NCBI GenBank assembly: GCA_024653965.1
Contig: JANLGW010000149.1
Coordinates: 42,447-106,446, forward strand
From: Rhodospirillales bacterium
Lineage (GTDB): Bacteria; Pseudomonadota; Alphaproteobacteria; Rhodospirillales; Magnetovibrionaceae
Direction of reading: 5' to 3'
DNA length: 64,000 nucleotides
Below the pieces are notes generated by a model that worked only from the letters and a program-made list of their open reading frames with translations, was not told the DNA's origin and did not search any database. Each line of letters starts with the position of its first letter. The stretch's first letter is position 1. Below, piece by piece: positions 10,043 through 20,511 of this stretch. The position numbers and the translations under genes are program-made.

Positions 10043-11317
10043 GTGGAGCAAATTAACTATGATCTCAATAAGGCGCTCAAAAATACGTTAGCCTTGGTTC
10101 TTGCAGGAGGGCGTGGATCGCGCCTGATGCATCTGACCGAGAACCAATCCAAACCGGCGGTGGCGTTTGCCGGCAAATTCCGCATTATCGATTTTCCACT
10201 TTCAAACTGCATCAATTCTGGTATTCGCCGAATTGGTGTGGCAACCCAGTACAAGGCCCACACCCTTATTCAGCACATCCAGCACGGATGGAGCTTTTTA
10301 CGCTCCGAATTGAAGGAATTTGTCGAAATCTGGCCGGCTCAGCAGCAGACCGATGAAGAAAGCTGGTACCGGGGCACGGCCGATGCGGTGTATCAAAACA
10401 TCAACGTCATCAAAGGGCATGACCCTCAATACGTGCTCATCTTAGCGGGTGACCACGTCTATAAACAAGATTACAGCCGTCTGCTTGCCCAGCACATCAC
10501 TCGTGGCGCGGATGTGACGGTGTCTTGCATCGAGGTTCCGCGCAAGGACGCGACGGCGTTCGGCGTCGTGAACGCGGATGCGGAAGGCAACATTTTAGGC
10601 TTTTTGGAAAAGCCCTCTGATCCGCCATGCATTCCCGGTCAGCCGGATAAATCGTATGCCAGTATGGGCATCTACGTTTTCAATGCGGATTTTTTGTACG
10701 AGCAATTGGACCGCGACAACAAACTGGAGCATTCCAGCCGCGATTTTGGTCAGGACATCATTCCGTACTTGGTCGGGCGTTGTAAATTGATGGCGCATCG
10801 CTTTGCCGACAGTTGCGTGGTTTCCATTGGACAGTCGGAAGCGTATTGGCGCGACGTTGGAACCCTTGACGCTTATTGGGCGGCGAATATCGACCTTACC
10901 TTTGTGACCCCATCGTTGGATTTATACGATAAGGACTGGCCGATTTGGACCGATCAGGCCCAAAGCCCGGCGGCGAAATTCGTATTCAATAAAGGCGAAC
11001 GCCGCGGTACGGCCATTGATTCGTTGGTTTCGGCGGGCTGTGTCGTTTCGGGCGGGATGGTGCAGGGGTCGCTGCTGTTTTCAAATGTGCGCGTGAACTC
11101 TTATGCCTTGGTTCAAGATTCCGTCATTCTCCCCGGCTGCGATATCGGTCGGCATGCCCGTGTCCGCAAGGCGGTGATGGCGAGAAACTGCCGCATCCCT
11201 GCGGGCATGATCATTGGCGAGGACGCGGCAGAAGACGAACGGCGGTTCTATCGTTCCGAAGGCGGCGTCACGCTGGTGACGCCGGGCATGTTGGAAAAGC
11301 TGGCTCAGGAAGCGTAA
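10043..11317 (+). CDS. glgC: glucose-1-phosphate adenylyltransferase
   Basis: A 424-residue ADP-glucose pyrophosphorylase, the committed and usually allosterically controlled step of bacterial glycogen synthesis. The nucleotidyltransferase signature LVLAGGRGSRL, the activator-site region SKPAVAFAGKFRIIDF and the sugar-phosphate region GFLEKPSDP are present; a left-handed beta-helix domain follows. The GTG at 10043 has AAGGGGAG 7 bp upstream and gives the expected length. An upstream in-frame TTG (10016) has no comparable site. It stands alone, divergent from glgA-glgP and convergent with pgm. Confidence 0.95.
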   Translation: MEQINYDLNKALKNTLALVLAGGRGSRLMHLTENQSKPAVAFAGKFRIIDFPLSNCINSGIRRIGVATQYKAHTLIQHIQHGWSFLRSELKEFVEIWPAQQQTDEESWYRGTADAVYQNINVIKGHDPQYVLILAGDHVYKQDYSRLLAQHITRGADVTVSCIEVPRKDATAFGVVNADAEGNILGFLEKPSDPPCIPGQPDKSYASMGIYVFNADFLYEQLDRDNKLEHSSRDFGQDIIPYLVGRCKLMAHRFADSCVVSIGQSEAYWRDVGTLDAYWAANIDLTFVTPSLDLYDKDWPIWTDQAQSPAAKFVFNKGERRGTAIDSLVSAGCVVSGGMVQGSLLFSNVRVNSYALVQDSVILPGCDIGRHARVRKAVMARNCRIPAGMIIGEDAAEDERRFYRSEGGVTLVTPGMLEKLAQEA

Positions 11318-11352
11318 TCCGAGCGCGCTTTTTCACTTGAGTTCAATAGGGC

Positions 11353-13032
<1,680 letters not shown>

Positions 13033-13131
13033 TCATGACTTGGCGCAAAAAATCACGGTTGCAGGCGTGTGTTTCTTTAATATATGCAAAGAACGAGTGC
13101 GTTGTTTTGAAGATACGATTAGGCTTAGGCC

Positions 13132-14121
13132 ATGAACAATGAAAATTCTACCGCCGACCCTATTTTGATTGCCGACATTGGCGGCACCAATGCGCGCTTT
13201 GCTTTGGCGCGGGCGGGGCGGATATGGGGCGAGGTGACGGCGCTGGCGTGCCGGGACCATGCGAGTTTGGCTGCGGCGGCAACCGTTTTTCTCGATTCTG
13301 TGCCTGAAACTGCCCGCCCCCGATCGGGTGTGATTGCGGTTGCATCGCCGATTTCGGGGGACCGAGTGCAACTCACCAATCTTGATTGGGCGTTCTCCAT
13401 CGATCAACTGCGTCAGGATTTGCGCTTCGATACGCTCGATATTGTCAACGATTTTGCCGCGATCACTTGGGCCGTGCCGAGTTTTAATGACGGCGACCTA
13501 TCCCCGGTAGGGAGGGGTAGCGCATGTGCGGGCGCTCCTATTGTCGTCATGGGCCCTGGATCCGGCCTCGGGGTTGCGGTGATGGTCCCCGTTTCGGGGG
13601 GGTGGGTCGTCCTGCCTACAGAAGGCGGTCATGTCACGATGGCCGCAGCGACGACTGAGCAAGATCGGGTTCTCAATGTGCTGCGCCACAAATTCGGTCA
13701 TGTGTCGGCAGAGCGCGTGCTTTCAGGTCCCGGCTTGGTGAATATTTATACCGCTTTAGGGGAACTGGAGGGGCAGTTGCTCCCAGCGCTTGACCCTGCA
13801 GGCGTCAGCATGCTTGCGGTAGCGGAGCCGGGATCGCGTGCGGCGGCGGCGCTGGATTTGTTTTTTGATTTTTTGGGCACGGCGGCATCCAACGCGGCGC
13901 TGAGCTGTGACGCGCGCGGCGGCGTGTATCTGGCGGGGGGCATCCTTGGCAAGGTGGAAGCTGCGCTGGTCGCATCCGGCTTCCGTGCTCGTTTTGAGGC
14001 CAAGGGCCGGTTTACGGATTATCTTTCACATATTCCAACGCTTGTGATCCGTCACCCTTACCCCGCCTTGGCGGGTTTGGCCAAGGGCTCGCCCACGCCG
14101 TTAGCGGTCAGGGCTAAATGA
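13132..14121 (+). CDS. glk: glucokinase (bacterial Glk family)
   Basis: A 329-residue cytoplasmic glucokinase that phosphorylates glucose at C6 with ATP. It has the N-terminal ATP-binding DIGGTNARFAL, VNDFAAITWAVP with the catalytic Asp region, GPGSGLGVAVM, and GVYLAGGILGKVE near the C-terminus. It is the non-ROK Glk family and has normal length. It is divergent from pgm and completes the route glucose to glucose-6-P to glucose-1-P to ADP-glucose. Its upstream Shine-Dalgarno is weak (AGGC close to the ATG). Confidence 0.92.
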   Translation: MNNENSTADPILIADIGGTNARFALARAGRIWGEVTALACRDHASLAAAATVFLDSVPETARPRSGVIAVASPISGDRVQLTNLDWAFSIDQLRQDLRFDTLDIVNDFAAITWAVPSFNDGDLSPVGRGSACAGAPIVVMGPGSGLGVAVMVPVSGGWVVLPTEGGHVTMAAATTEQDRVLNVLRHKFGHVSAERVLSGPGLVNIYTALGELEGQLLPALDPAGVSMLAVAEPGSRAAAALDLFFDFLGTAASNAALSCDARGGVYLAGGILGKVEAALVASGFRARFEAKGRFTDYLSHIPTLVIRHPYPALAGLAKGSPTPLAVRAK

Positions 14122-14129
14122 GGATGACG

Positions 14130-14250
14130 ATTGCACAAAAAAAAGACGCCAGAGGGGGAAACCGCTCCGGCGTTAGATATTTGACCCCTTACTCTCCTAC
14201 AAAGGAGAGGCCACTGGATATGCGAATGGGGACGCAGGCCAGTGAACACA
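14130..14250 (-). ncRNA. candidate structured small RNA
   Basis: Read on the minus strand, this interval contains three consecutive hairpins. Hairpin 1 spans 14244-14212 (CACTGG/CCAGTG, with an inner GCG/CGC closing a loop that holds CCCC). Hairpin 2 spans 14209-14192 (CTCTCCT/AGGAGAG, TTGT tetraloop). Hairpin 3 is a terminator stem ending in eight T. A plausible promoter lies just upstream (TTTACC, 16 bp, TAGTAT). The CUCCU element resembles anti-Shine-Dalgarno motifs of alphaproteobacterial small RNAs; that resemblance is an inference. No reverse-strand gene lies here for the terminator to serve. The alternative reading is the forward sORF at 14220-14372, listed separately. Confidence 0.55.
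14137..14174 (-). terminator. Rho-independent terminator of the candidate small RNA
   Basis: The stem ACGCC-A-GAG / CTC-C-GGCGT has one internal mismatch and a GC-rich loop. On the minus strand it is followed by eight T. The forward strand has no T tract after the stem, so it is not a terminator for glk. Confidence 0.75.
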
Positions 14251-14372
14251 CACACACACTGACATACTATCCTGGTTATTTATGTGGTAAATTGTCCGGT
14301 CGGATGATCGGTGTAGTCTTTAAGGATTATTTCTCCTTGCGGGGAATTGGTGTTGATAAACAAATACAATGA
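14220..14372 (+). CDS. possible 50-residue small ORF
   Basis: An ATG at 14220 has an excellent Shine-Dalgarno (AAAGGAGAGG at 14201-14210, 9 bp away) and opens a 50-residue frame beginning MRMGTQASEH. No family is recognised, and the composition shows no signal peptide or clear membrane helix. The same bases form hairpins of the candidate minus-strand small RNA, so the apparent ribosome site may simply be the complement of its CUCCU stem. I consider the RNA reading more likely. Confidence 0.2.
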   Translation: MRMGTQASEHTHTLTYYPGYLCGKLSGRMIGVVFKDYFSLRGIGVDKQIQ

Positions 14373-14458
14373 GTTCGTGGAAGCAGATGGTCTTTCGCGG
14401 AGAGCCGGGGGAGCGTCTATCGAGTATGGACGCGCGGCGATACCAGGGGATGACGTGC

Positions 14459-15097
14459 ATGAAAATTCTTCTGGCCGATGACCATAAGCTGGTCCGTGCT
14501 GGCCTTGTTTTAGTGCTGAAACAAATGGAATCAGGGATCGAGCTGCTTGAGGCCGGCACTGGCCGTGAGGCCGTCGCTTTGGCTGAAGCGCACGATGACA
14601 TCGATTTGGTGCTGATGGATCTTGATTTGCCCGATGGCAGCGGCCTTGAAGCGTTGAGTTCCATCAATGCCAAGTCTTTGAATGTGCCTGTGGTGATTTT
14701 GTCCGCCATGGAAGATCAGGCGATGGTTTCTCGCGCTATGGAATTGGGGGCGCGTGGGTTTATTCCAAAATCTGCATCCGGCGAAGTGATGGTGAATTCC
14801 CTGCGTTTGGTATTATCTGGCGGCATTTGTTTGCCCCCGGGATATGGCGATGGTGTGCGGGGGGAAAAAAATGCGGAATTGCCGAATCTGACTCATCGGC
14901 AGTTGGAAGTTTTGCGCTTTATGGCGCAGGGCAATTCCAATAAGGAAATCGCGCGTGAATTGGGGATTTCTGAAAATACGGTGCGAGTGCATATTTCGGC
15001 GATCATTAGCGCCTTGGACGCCACGAACCGTACCGAAGCGGCCTACTCGGCCATGCGTTTGGGGTTAATTCCACGCGCGAATATGGCGCTTTCATAA
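14459..15097 (+). CDS. NarL/LuxR-family response regulator
   Basis: A 212-residue two-domain regulator. The receiver domain (about residues 1-120) has the acidic pair D7-D8, the phospho-acceptor D54 in LVLMDLDLPDGSG, and K of FIPKSAS. A linker leads to a C-terminal LuxR-type helix-turn-helix (LTHRQLEVLRFMAQGNSNKEI, then ENTVRVHISAI). The ATG at 14459 has AGGGGA 9 bp upstream; longer in-frame starts add residues foreign to receiver N-termini. It converges with the hybrid kinase at 15248-17635, whose HDLRQPL kinase type commonly sits beside such regulators, so the two are probable partners. The target genes are unknown. Confidence 0.9.
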   Translation: MKILLADDHKLVRAGLVLVLKQMESGIELLEAGTGREAVALAEAHDDIDLVLMDLDLPDGSGLEALSSINAKSLNVPVVILSAMEDQAMVSRAMELGARGFIPKSASGEVMVNSLRLVLSGGICLPPGYGDGVRGEKNAELPNLTHRQLEVLRFMAQGNSNKEIARELGISENTVRVHISAIISALDATNRTEAAYSAMRLGLIPRANMALS

Positions 15098-15112
15098 ACT
15101 GAATTTTTGCGT

Positions 15113-15203
15113 CTAGGGTCGGATCGCTTTAGCTGGAATCGCTTATGTGATCTCAGCTAAAGCGTAAATTTTCCCCGATCAATATGTTAGAGGGCGATCC
15201 ACA
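15113..15203. repeat. intergenic palindromic repeat, copy 1
   Basis: It begins CTAGGGTCGGATCG and contains a perfect 10-bp inverted repeat (GCTTTAGCTG/CAGCTAAAGC, 15126-15163). The 5' 44 bp closely match 18802-18845. The 19-mer ATCAATATGTTAGAGGGCG at 15178-15196 recurs exactly at 20752-20770. It lies between the convergent response regulator and hybrid kinase. Confidence 0.7.
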
Positions 15204-15247
15204 CAATCGGCTGAAGCAAGAACGATTCAACAGATTGCGATCGCACT

Positions 15248-17635
15248 CTATAACGCGGTCTGCGTTTCCTGAGGCGGTGTTGGGGGGGCGTTGCGCGCGT
15301 TCAATAAAATTTCATGGATCGTCGCGATCAACTCTTCGGGGCGCACCGGTTTGTGCAGAATTGGGAGGCCGCTTTTTTTGGCTTCGCGCAGCCGTTCCGG
15401 GGCGGTGTCGCCGGTGATGATGATGGCGGGAATGTTTTTGCCCAAGATATCGCGGATGGATTGGATGGCTTCGCTGCCGGTCGTCTGTGCTTCTAAGCGG
15501 TAGTCGGCGATGATCAAATCCGGCGTGCGTTGTTTGACGGCAAAGGCGTTCTTGAGAGATAGGCGGCTTGCCTCTTGGAAGGCGAGGGTCGTAAACCCCT
15601 GCATCTCCAACAAGGACTGCAAACCCATCAACACCTGCTCATCGTCTTCGATTAAAACAATATGGCCCTTATCTGAAGAAGGGGCGACATCGAGGAGGTG
15701 TGGCGCCACGGAATGGACAATGATTGAATTGTCCAAGGAAATTGGCGCTTCTACCCAGAATAAAGATCCCTTGCCCAGCGTTGAGTGGCACCCCATGGCG
15801 CAGCCCATCAAATTCGACATGCGTTTAACGATGGATAGGCCAAGCCCAAGGCCTTGGCTGCGTTTTCGGGCGGCGTTGTCTATTTGGTAGAAATCTTGGA
15901 AAATCAGATTGAGTTGATCTGCGGGGATGCCGGGTCCGGTATCGCGGACCTCGAACCGCACGCGGTTTCCGCGACGTCGGCAACCCACTAAAACCCGGCC
16001 TTGTTCGGTATATTTAATGGCATTGTCCACCAGATTTCGCACGATGGTCCCCAATAGGGCCGGATCGCAATGGACGATGGCGCTGCTGGGAACGGTTCTG
16101 AGTTCCAAGTCGTTGGCCCAGGCCACGGCGGTGAGTTCGCTTTTGATGCGTTCAATCATGGCCCCGGCGGAGAAATCCCGCATATTCGGTTGCACCACGC
16201 CGGCTTCTAGCTTGGATATATCAAGCAGCGTATTGAGCAGCTCTTTTAAGGAGTCCAAGGAATTGCGGATCAGGTTGATGATGTCGCGTTTTTCTTCGTC
16301 CTTTTCTTTGCCTTCCAGGGCATAGACGAACAGATTTAACGCCTGCAGGGGTTGGCGCAGGTCGTGACTGGCGGCGGCCAAAAAACGGGTCTTTGCGACG
16401 GATGCGTGCTCGGCTTCTTCCTTGGCTTGCGTAAGACCCGCCTCGCGCTGGCGCAACGTGTCGACCAGATACTGCAGAGATCGCGCCATGTCGGTAATTT
16501 CGTCTTCACCTTCCATGTCGATGGTGGTGGCGGTGCCTTCAGCGTGAGCCACCATGGAACGGCGGAGACTGACCAAACGGTGCAACACGGTACGGTTGAC
16601 GTACAGGAACGTTGCAACGGCTAGGAACGCGGAAATTAAGATAAACCCGACCATCGCGTGCAAGATCATATCCATGGATCCGCTGGATACTTGATTGGTG
16701 GTATTGATGGATTTGCGGATGTCCCTTGTTGCAAGTTCCGACGCTGACATGAAGCGTTCGGAAATGGTGCGCGCAGAGCGCATGGTGGAGTCAATCTGGT
16801 CTTTCGCCAAGAAGTCTGCGTTTTTGACCGTAAACAGACTGTCTTTGCCTTCCGTTATGGTTTTCAGGCTTTGGTATATGTCTTCGGCGTCTAGCTTTGC
16901 CTCGACGGGTAAATAGTTCTTTTGCTGTTCTATATTATTGAGCGCTTTTTTGATTTTGCTTTCCAACTGTTGGAGGGGCGCTGGGTGCTGGGCGGTTCTG
17001 GCCGCCATCAAACTGAAAATAATGGCATGAATGGATTGGTTCCATTGCTGAAGCGGTCCTGAGGCGACAAATGCTCCATTCGGCATGTTGGTGCTGAACT
17101 GCACGGACACCATGTCTTGCTGCAATTGCAAAATATTGTTGTCAATTTCATCAAGTTGTTCGGCGTAGATGATGCGGTTTTCGGTCAGTGTGTTGAGCGT
17201 CGTGTAGGTATCGAGCAGCAATCCCTTAAGGTCTAAAAGCTCTTGTTTGCGGTTGCCCGACAGGTTTTCATTTGAAATGCGGGCCAGGATTTCTTCCAGC
17301 CATTGAGCATCGTCGTCGACCTGTCCCATGAGGTTTAAGCGCGCCCATGTTGTCGGTGAAATGATCAGGTTGGCGCCAAGGCTGGCCATCGTTACGGACA
17401 ATTGGCTGATATTGGAGGTGTCTTCAAGGGTGGGGATTTCGCGGTTGATCAGCGAGTCAAAATTATTTTGAAATCGGTTCAGCGCCAGAATGGATGCAAT
17501 ACCGGCGACAATGGCGGTGATGGTGATGAACCCTAAGGCCAAAAACAGTTTGGTGGAAATAGTTGATTGTGATTTCAAAGAATGCTGCGGTTGTGCCGTA
17601 GCTTCTGAAATTGGGTTATCTTCCGCCGTGTTCAT
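15248..17635 (-). CDS. membrane hybrid sensor histidine kinase
   Basis: A 795-residue inner-membrane kinase. In order: TM1 (about residues 29-51), a mostly helical periplasmic sensor region (about 52-322), TM2 (about 323-346), HAMP (about 347-400), HisKA with H424 in AAASHDLRQPLQAL, HATPase (VDNAIKYTEQG, DTGPGIP, GLGLGLSIVKRM), and a C-terminal receiver with D711 in LIIADYRLE and K762. The ATG has AAGGA 8 bp upstream. The attached receiver suggests an internal phosphorelay or a sink. The convergent NarL-type regulator is the likely output. The ligand is unknown; the long helical sensor region resembles those of chemoreceptor-like sensors, not a PBP fold. Confidence 0.9.
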   Translation of the reverse strand: MNTAEDNPISEATAQPQHSLKSQSTISTKLFLALGFITITAIVAGIASILALNRFQNNFDSLINREIPTLEDTSNISQLSVTMASLGANLIISPTTWARLNLMGQVDDDAQWLEEILARISNENLSGNRKQELLDLKGLLLDTYTTLNTLTENRIIYAEQLDEIDNNILQLQQDMVSVQFSTNMPNGAFVASGPLQQWNQSIHAIIFSLMAARTAQHPAPLQQLESKIKKALNNIEQQKNYLPVEAKLDAEDIYQSLKTITEGKDSLFTVKNADFLAKDQIDSTMRSARTISERFMSASELATRDIRKSINTTNQVSSGSMDMILHAMVGFILISAFLAVATFLYVNRTVLHRLVSLRRSMVAHAEGTATTIDMEGEDEITDMARSLQYLVDTLRQREAGLTQAKEEAEHASVAKTRFLAAASHDLRQPLQALNLFVYALEGKEKDEEKRDIINLIRNSLDSLKELLNTLLDISKLEAGVVQPNMRDFSAGAMIERIKSELTAVAWANDLELRTVPSSAIVHCDPALLGTIVRNLVDNAIKYTEQGRVLVGCRRRGNRVRFEVRDTGPGIPADQLNLIFQDFYQIDNAARKRSQGLGLGLSIVKRMSNLMGCAMGCHSTLGKGSLFWVEAPISLDNSIIVHSVAPHLLDVAPSSDKGHIVLIEDDEQVLMGLQSLLEMQGFTTLAFQEASRLSLKNAFAVKQRTPDLIIADYRLEAQTTGSEAIQSIRDILGKNIPAIIITGDTAPERLREAKKSGLPILHKPVRPEELIATIHEILLNARNAPPTPPQETQTAL

Positions 17636-17769
17636 GCCGATGGTCCTTGATGTGTAGGGTGAAACAATAGTATTACCTTAGGGATATCTCAATGATCACG
17701 CGTGCGCGGTAGGGGCTTTTTCTTTGGGCATGTGTAAAATGGCACAATACTTAAGCAAGGGGTAAAGCG

Positions 17770-18804
17770 GTGAAGCAAGCACGGATTGGTTTCTTGGGAT
17801 GGGTGATGTTCGCAAGTGCGGTTTGCACTCCCGTGTCGGCTGCGGAAAAGTCGACGGTAGAAATGGTGCGGGATCGTGGTTATGTCGTTTGTGGCGTGAC
17901 GGATCGTATACCGGGCTTCGCCACTCAGGGCGAAAACGGGATGTGGAGCGGTTTCAATATTGATTTTTGCCGCGCCCTGGCATCTGCCGTATTGGGTGAC
18001 GCCAGTGCTTTTCAGGCCGCTGATTACTGGATCGATGCCCTGGTCGCCAAAGATATTGACGTCTTGCATGCGGGTTCGACCTGGACCTTTAACCGTGACA
18101 CGACTGAAAAGGTCGATTTTCCGGGTATTAATTTTTATGACGGCCAAGGCTTCATGGCCCATGCCCAGCTTGGCGTGAAAACGCTTAAAGAAGCGATGGG
18201 CCACAAAGAGGTAAAAATTTGCGCCATTGGACCGACTTCCACGGCAAAAACAAACCTTGACGATTTCATGGCGAAAAATGCGGTGCCTTGGCAGGTTATT
18301 CCTGTGCAGACCATGGACGGCATGTGGCGCGCTTTTTTTGGCGGACGGTGCAATTTGGCCATTCATGATCGTACCGCGTTGGCCGGTGTACATGCCGGGC
18401 GGTTGAATGATTCCGCCGATTATGTCGTATTCCCCGAAGTGATCAGCAAAGAGCCTTTGTCTCCGGCGGTGCGTGACGATGACTCGGTTTGGCGCGATAT
18501 GGTTACATGGGTAACCTATGTCACCATTGTGGCGGAAGAATTGGGCGTCACCCAGGCCAACGTGGATGATTTGAAGGCGAATTCGACAGTGCCCGAAGTG
18601 CGCCGGTTGTTGGGCGTTGAACCCGGTTTGGGCAAGGGGCTGTCCGTTGATGACGAATGGGCCTATCGCGTGATTAAGCAGGTTGGCAATTATGGTGAAA
18701 TTTTTAACCGCAACTTAGGGGATGGCTCCACGCTTAAGATGTCGCGTGGGCTCAACACGCTGTGGACCAATGGCGGGCTGTTGTATGCCCCACCAATCCG
18801 TTAG
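17770..18804 (+). CDS. amino-acid ABC transporter substrate-binding protein (AapJ/BztA-like), orphan
   Basis: A 344-residue periplasmic solute-binding protein. The GTG start has AAGGGG 9 bp upstream and opens a Sec signal peptide cleaved after SVSAA-type residues (CTPVSAAE). The mature part starts VRDRGYVVCGVTDRIPGFA and continues WSGFNIDFCRALASAVLGD, typical of the broad-range polar amino-acid binders that work with AapQMP-type permeases. No permease or ATPase gene is adjacent. It lies between two sensor kinases and is divergent from the hybrid kinase, so it may serve distant transport genes or present ligand to a sensor; the latter is speculation. Confidence 0.85.
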   Translation: MKQARIGFLGWVMFASAVCTPVSAAEKSTVEMVRDRGYVVCGVTDRIPGFATQGENGMWSGFNIDFCRALASAVLGDASAFQAADYWIDALVAKDIDVLHAGSTWTFNRDTTEKVDFPGINFYDGQGFMAHAQLGVKTLKEAMGHKEVKICAIGPTSTAKTNLDDFMAKNAVPWQVIPVQTMDGMWRAFFGGRCNLAIHDRTALAGVHAGRLNDSADYVVFPEVISKEPLSPAVRDDDSVWRDMVTWVTYVTIVAEELGVTQANVDDLKANSTVPEVRRLLGVEPGLGKGLSVDDEWAYRVIKQVGNYGEIFNRNLGDGSTLKMSRGLNTLWTNGGLLYAPPIR

Positions 18805-18845
18805 GGTCGGATCGCTTTAGGCGGAATCGGTTATGTGATTCAAGG
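18801..18845. repeat. intergenic repeat, copy 2
   Basis: TTAGGGTCGGATCGCTTTAG followed by GCGGAATCGGTTATGTGATT matches copy 1 (15113 onward) at nearly all positions over about 44 bp. It starts within the stop codon of the binding-protein gene. Confidence 0.65.
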
Positions 18846-18944
18846 GTGCGGGCGGCATTATCACTTTAGACCCCTACCAGCGAAGTTCGCAGCCCACGAT
18901 TGAATATCGCATTATTGAAAAATCTTTTTTAAATCAACGCGCTA

Positions 18945-18974
18945 TTGACCAATGTGCCGGGAATTGGGTACCAT
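18945..18974 (+). promoter_or_regulatory. candidate sigma-70 promoter for the PAS histidine kinase
   Basis: TTGACC, an 18-bp spacer and TACCAT lie about 80 bp before the kinase start codon. The rest of 18846-18944 shows no gene or clear terminator. Confidence 0.35.
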
Positions 18975-19051
18975 CTTCGCGTTAAATGTTTCCCAACAAA
19001 AGCAATAAATAAAATGGGCGCTCAACCGAGAGGGATTGGAAGTTTATCCGC

Positions 19052-20401
19052 ATGGGCGTTTTGACACTCATCTTACGCATCGGCCTCGTCATCTTTGTGG
19101 TCGAGGCATTTATCATGCTCGGCTTTTCGCTATTGCCGATTGAATTGCATTCGGCAACGGAAGCGTTGGTTGACGCCGTGTTGTTGACGTTATTAAGTGC
19201 CGCGCCGTTGTTGATGTGGGTGATTCGCCCATATGTGCGCGACCGGCGCGCGGTGGAGGTTGAAGCTCTGCACGCCCGCCACAAAAGCGAACGGCAATTG
19301 GCGCAAATTCTCAATGCCGTGGTGGATGGTATCATTACGATCGATAATCGCGGCTTTATTCAAATGTTCAATCCGGCAGCAGAAAAGATTTTCGGTTACA
19401 GCGCGGATGAAATTGTGGGCAAAAGCATCAATATGTTGATGCCGCCAAATGAAGCCCACCATCACGACGCCCATATGCAAAAATACAACAGCACGGGTAA
19501 GGCCAATATCATCGGTTTTGGTCGTGAAGTGATGGGGATGCGCAAAGATGGCACCCAATTCCCCATCGAATTAGCCGTCAATGAAGTCGAAATCGAAGGC
19601 CAGCGTTTATTTACCGGCGTGGTGCGCGATATCACCGAACGAAAAAAGAATGAACGGATATTGATCGAGGCTAGGGATCAGGCCGAGCGCGCAAACCGGG
19701 TCAAATCTGAGTTTATGGCCAACATGTCCCATGAACTGCGCACGCCCTTGAATGCCATTATCGGTTTTTCCGAAGTGTCGCGTACCCAGATGTTCGGCCC
19801 CTTAGGAAACGATAAGTACGTTGAATACGCAGGCGACATTCAAGATTCAGCCCAACATCTGCTGGATTTGATCAACGATATCTTGGATATGGCGCGGATC
19901 GAGGCCGATAAGCTGGAATTATATGATGAAGTGTTTGATGTGTCCGAAATCGTCAGCACCCCGATGCATTTGGTGAACTCAGGTCGGGTATTGTTGCGCA
20001 ATGACGTATCAAATGATTTGCCCTTGTTGCGCGCGGATAAACGCAGGGTGAAGCAAATCTTGCTCAACCTGCTGTCCAATGCCGTCAAATTTACTGCGGA
20101 GGGCGGAGAAGTTCGTGTCGAGGCTCAGGTCGGTGAAAACGGTGGGATCGAGATTTGTGTTTTTGATACGGGAATCGGCATGACTTCGGAAGAAATCGTG
20201 CGGGCATTGAAGCCGTTCGAGCAAATCGACACTGGGTTGAACCGGAAATATGAAGGTACGGGTCTTGGGTTGCCTTTAGTGGAACGTTTGGCGCGGTTAA
20301 ATGGTGGTAAGCTTGTAATCGAGAGCGAGCCAGGCCGCGGAACCTGTGCCCGGGTATGCTTTGAGTCTGAGCGCACCGTGGCGCGCAAACCCGATCTTTG
20401 A
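19052..20401 (+). CDS. PAS-domain sensor histidine kinase with FixL-like PAS core
   Basis: A 449-residue kinase with two N-terminal membrane helices (about residues 8-30 and 40-58), a coiled linker, one PAS domain (about 85-195), HisKA with H227 in FMANMSHELRTPLNAI, and an HATPase domain (LLNLLSNAVKF, DTGIGM, GTGLGLPLVERL). In the PAS core the spacing from MLMPP to HHHDAHM and IIGFGREV matches FixL, placing H138 at the heme-ligand position and R158 at the oxygen-sensing arginine position. Heme binding is inferred from alignment by eye only. No response regulator is adjacent. GAGAGGGA lies upstream of the ATG. Confidence 0.88.
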   Translation: MGVLTLILRIGLVIFVVEAFIMLGFSLLPIELHSATEALVDAVLLTLLSAAPLLMWVIRPYVRDRRAVEVEALHARHKSERQLAQILNAVVDGIITIDNRGFIQMFNPAAEKIFGYSADEIVGKSINMLMPPNEAHHHDAHMQKYNSTGKANIIGFGREVMGMRKDGTQFPIELAVNEVEIEGQRLFTGVVRDITERKKNERILIEARDQAERANRVKSEFMANMSHELRTPLNAIIGFSEVSRTQMFGPLGNDKYVEYAGDIQDSAQHLLDLINDILDMARIEADKLELYDEVFDVSEIVSTPMHLVNSGRVLLRNDVSNDLPLLRADKRRVKQILLNLLSNAVKFTAEGGEVRVEAQVGENGGIEICVFDTGIGMTSEEIVRALKPFEQIDTGLNRKYEGTGLGLPLVERLARLNGGKLVIESEPGRGTCARVCFESERTVARKPDL

Positions 20402-20429
20402 AAAAACATCTAAAATTCCATTCCATAGG

Positions 20430-20458
20430 TTGACAGGAGGGGGTAAGCCCCTTATGTT
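20430..20458 (+). promoter_or_regulatory. sigma-70 promoter of rpmJ
   Basis: A consensus -35 TTGACA (20430-20435), a 17-bp spacer and TATGTT (20453-20458) precede rpmJ by about 50 bp. It is the best-matching promoter noticed in the window, as expected for a ribosomal protein gene. Confidence 0.65.
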
Positions 20459-20511
20459 CCGCGGCCTCAGGGACATTTGCGGCCTTGGGCACTTTATTTA
20501 GGATGGATGTT

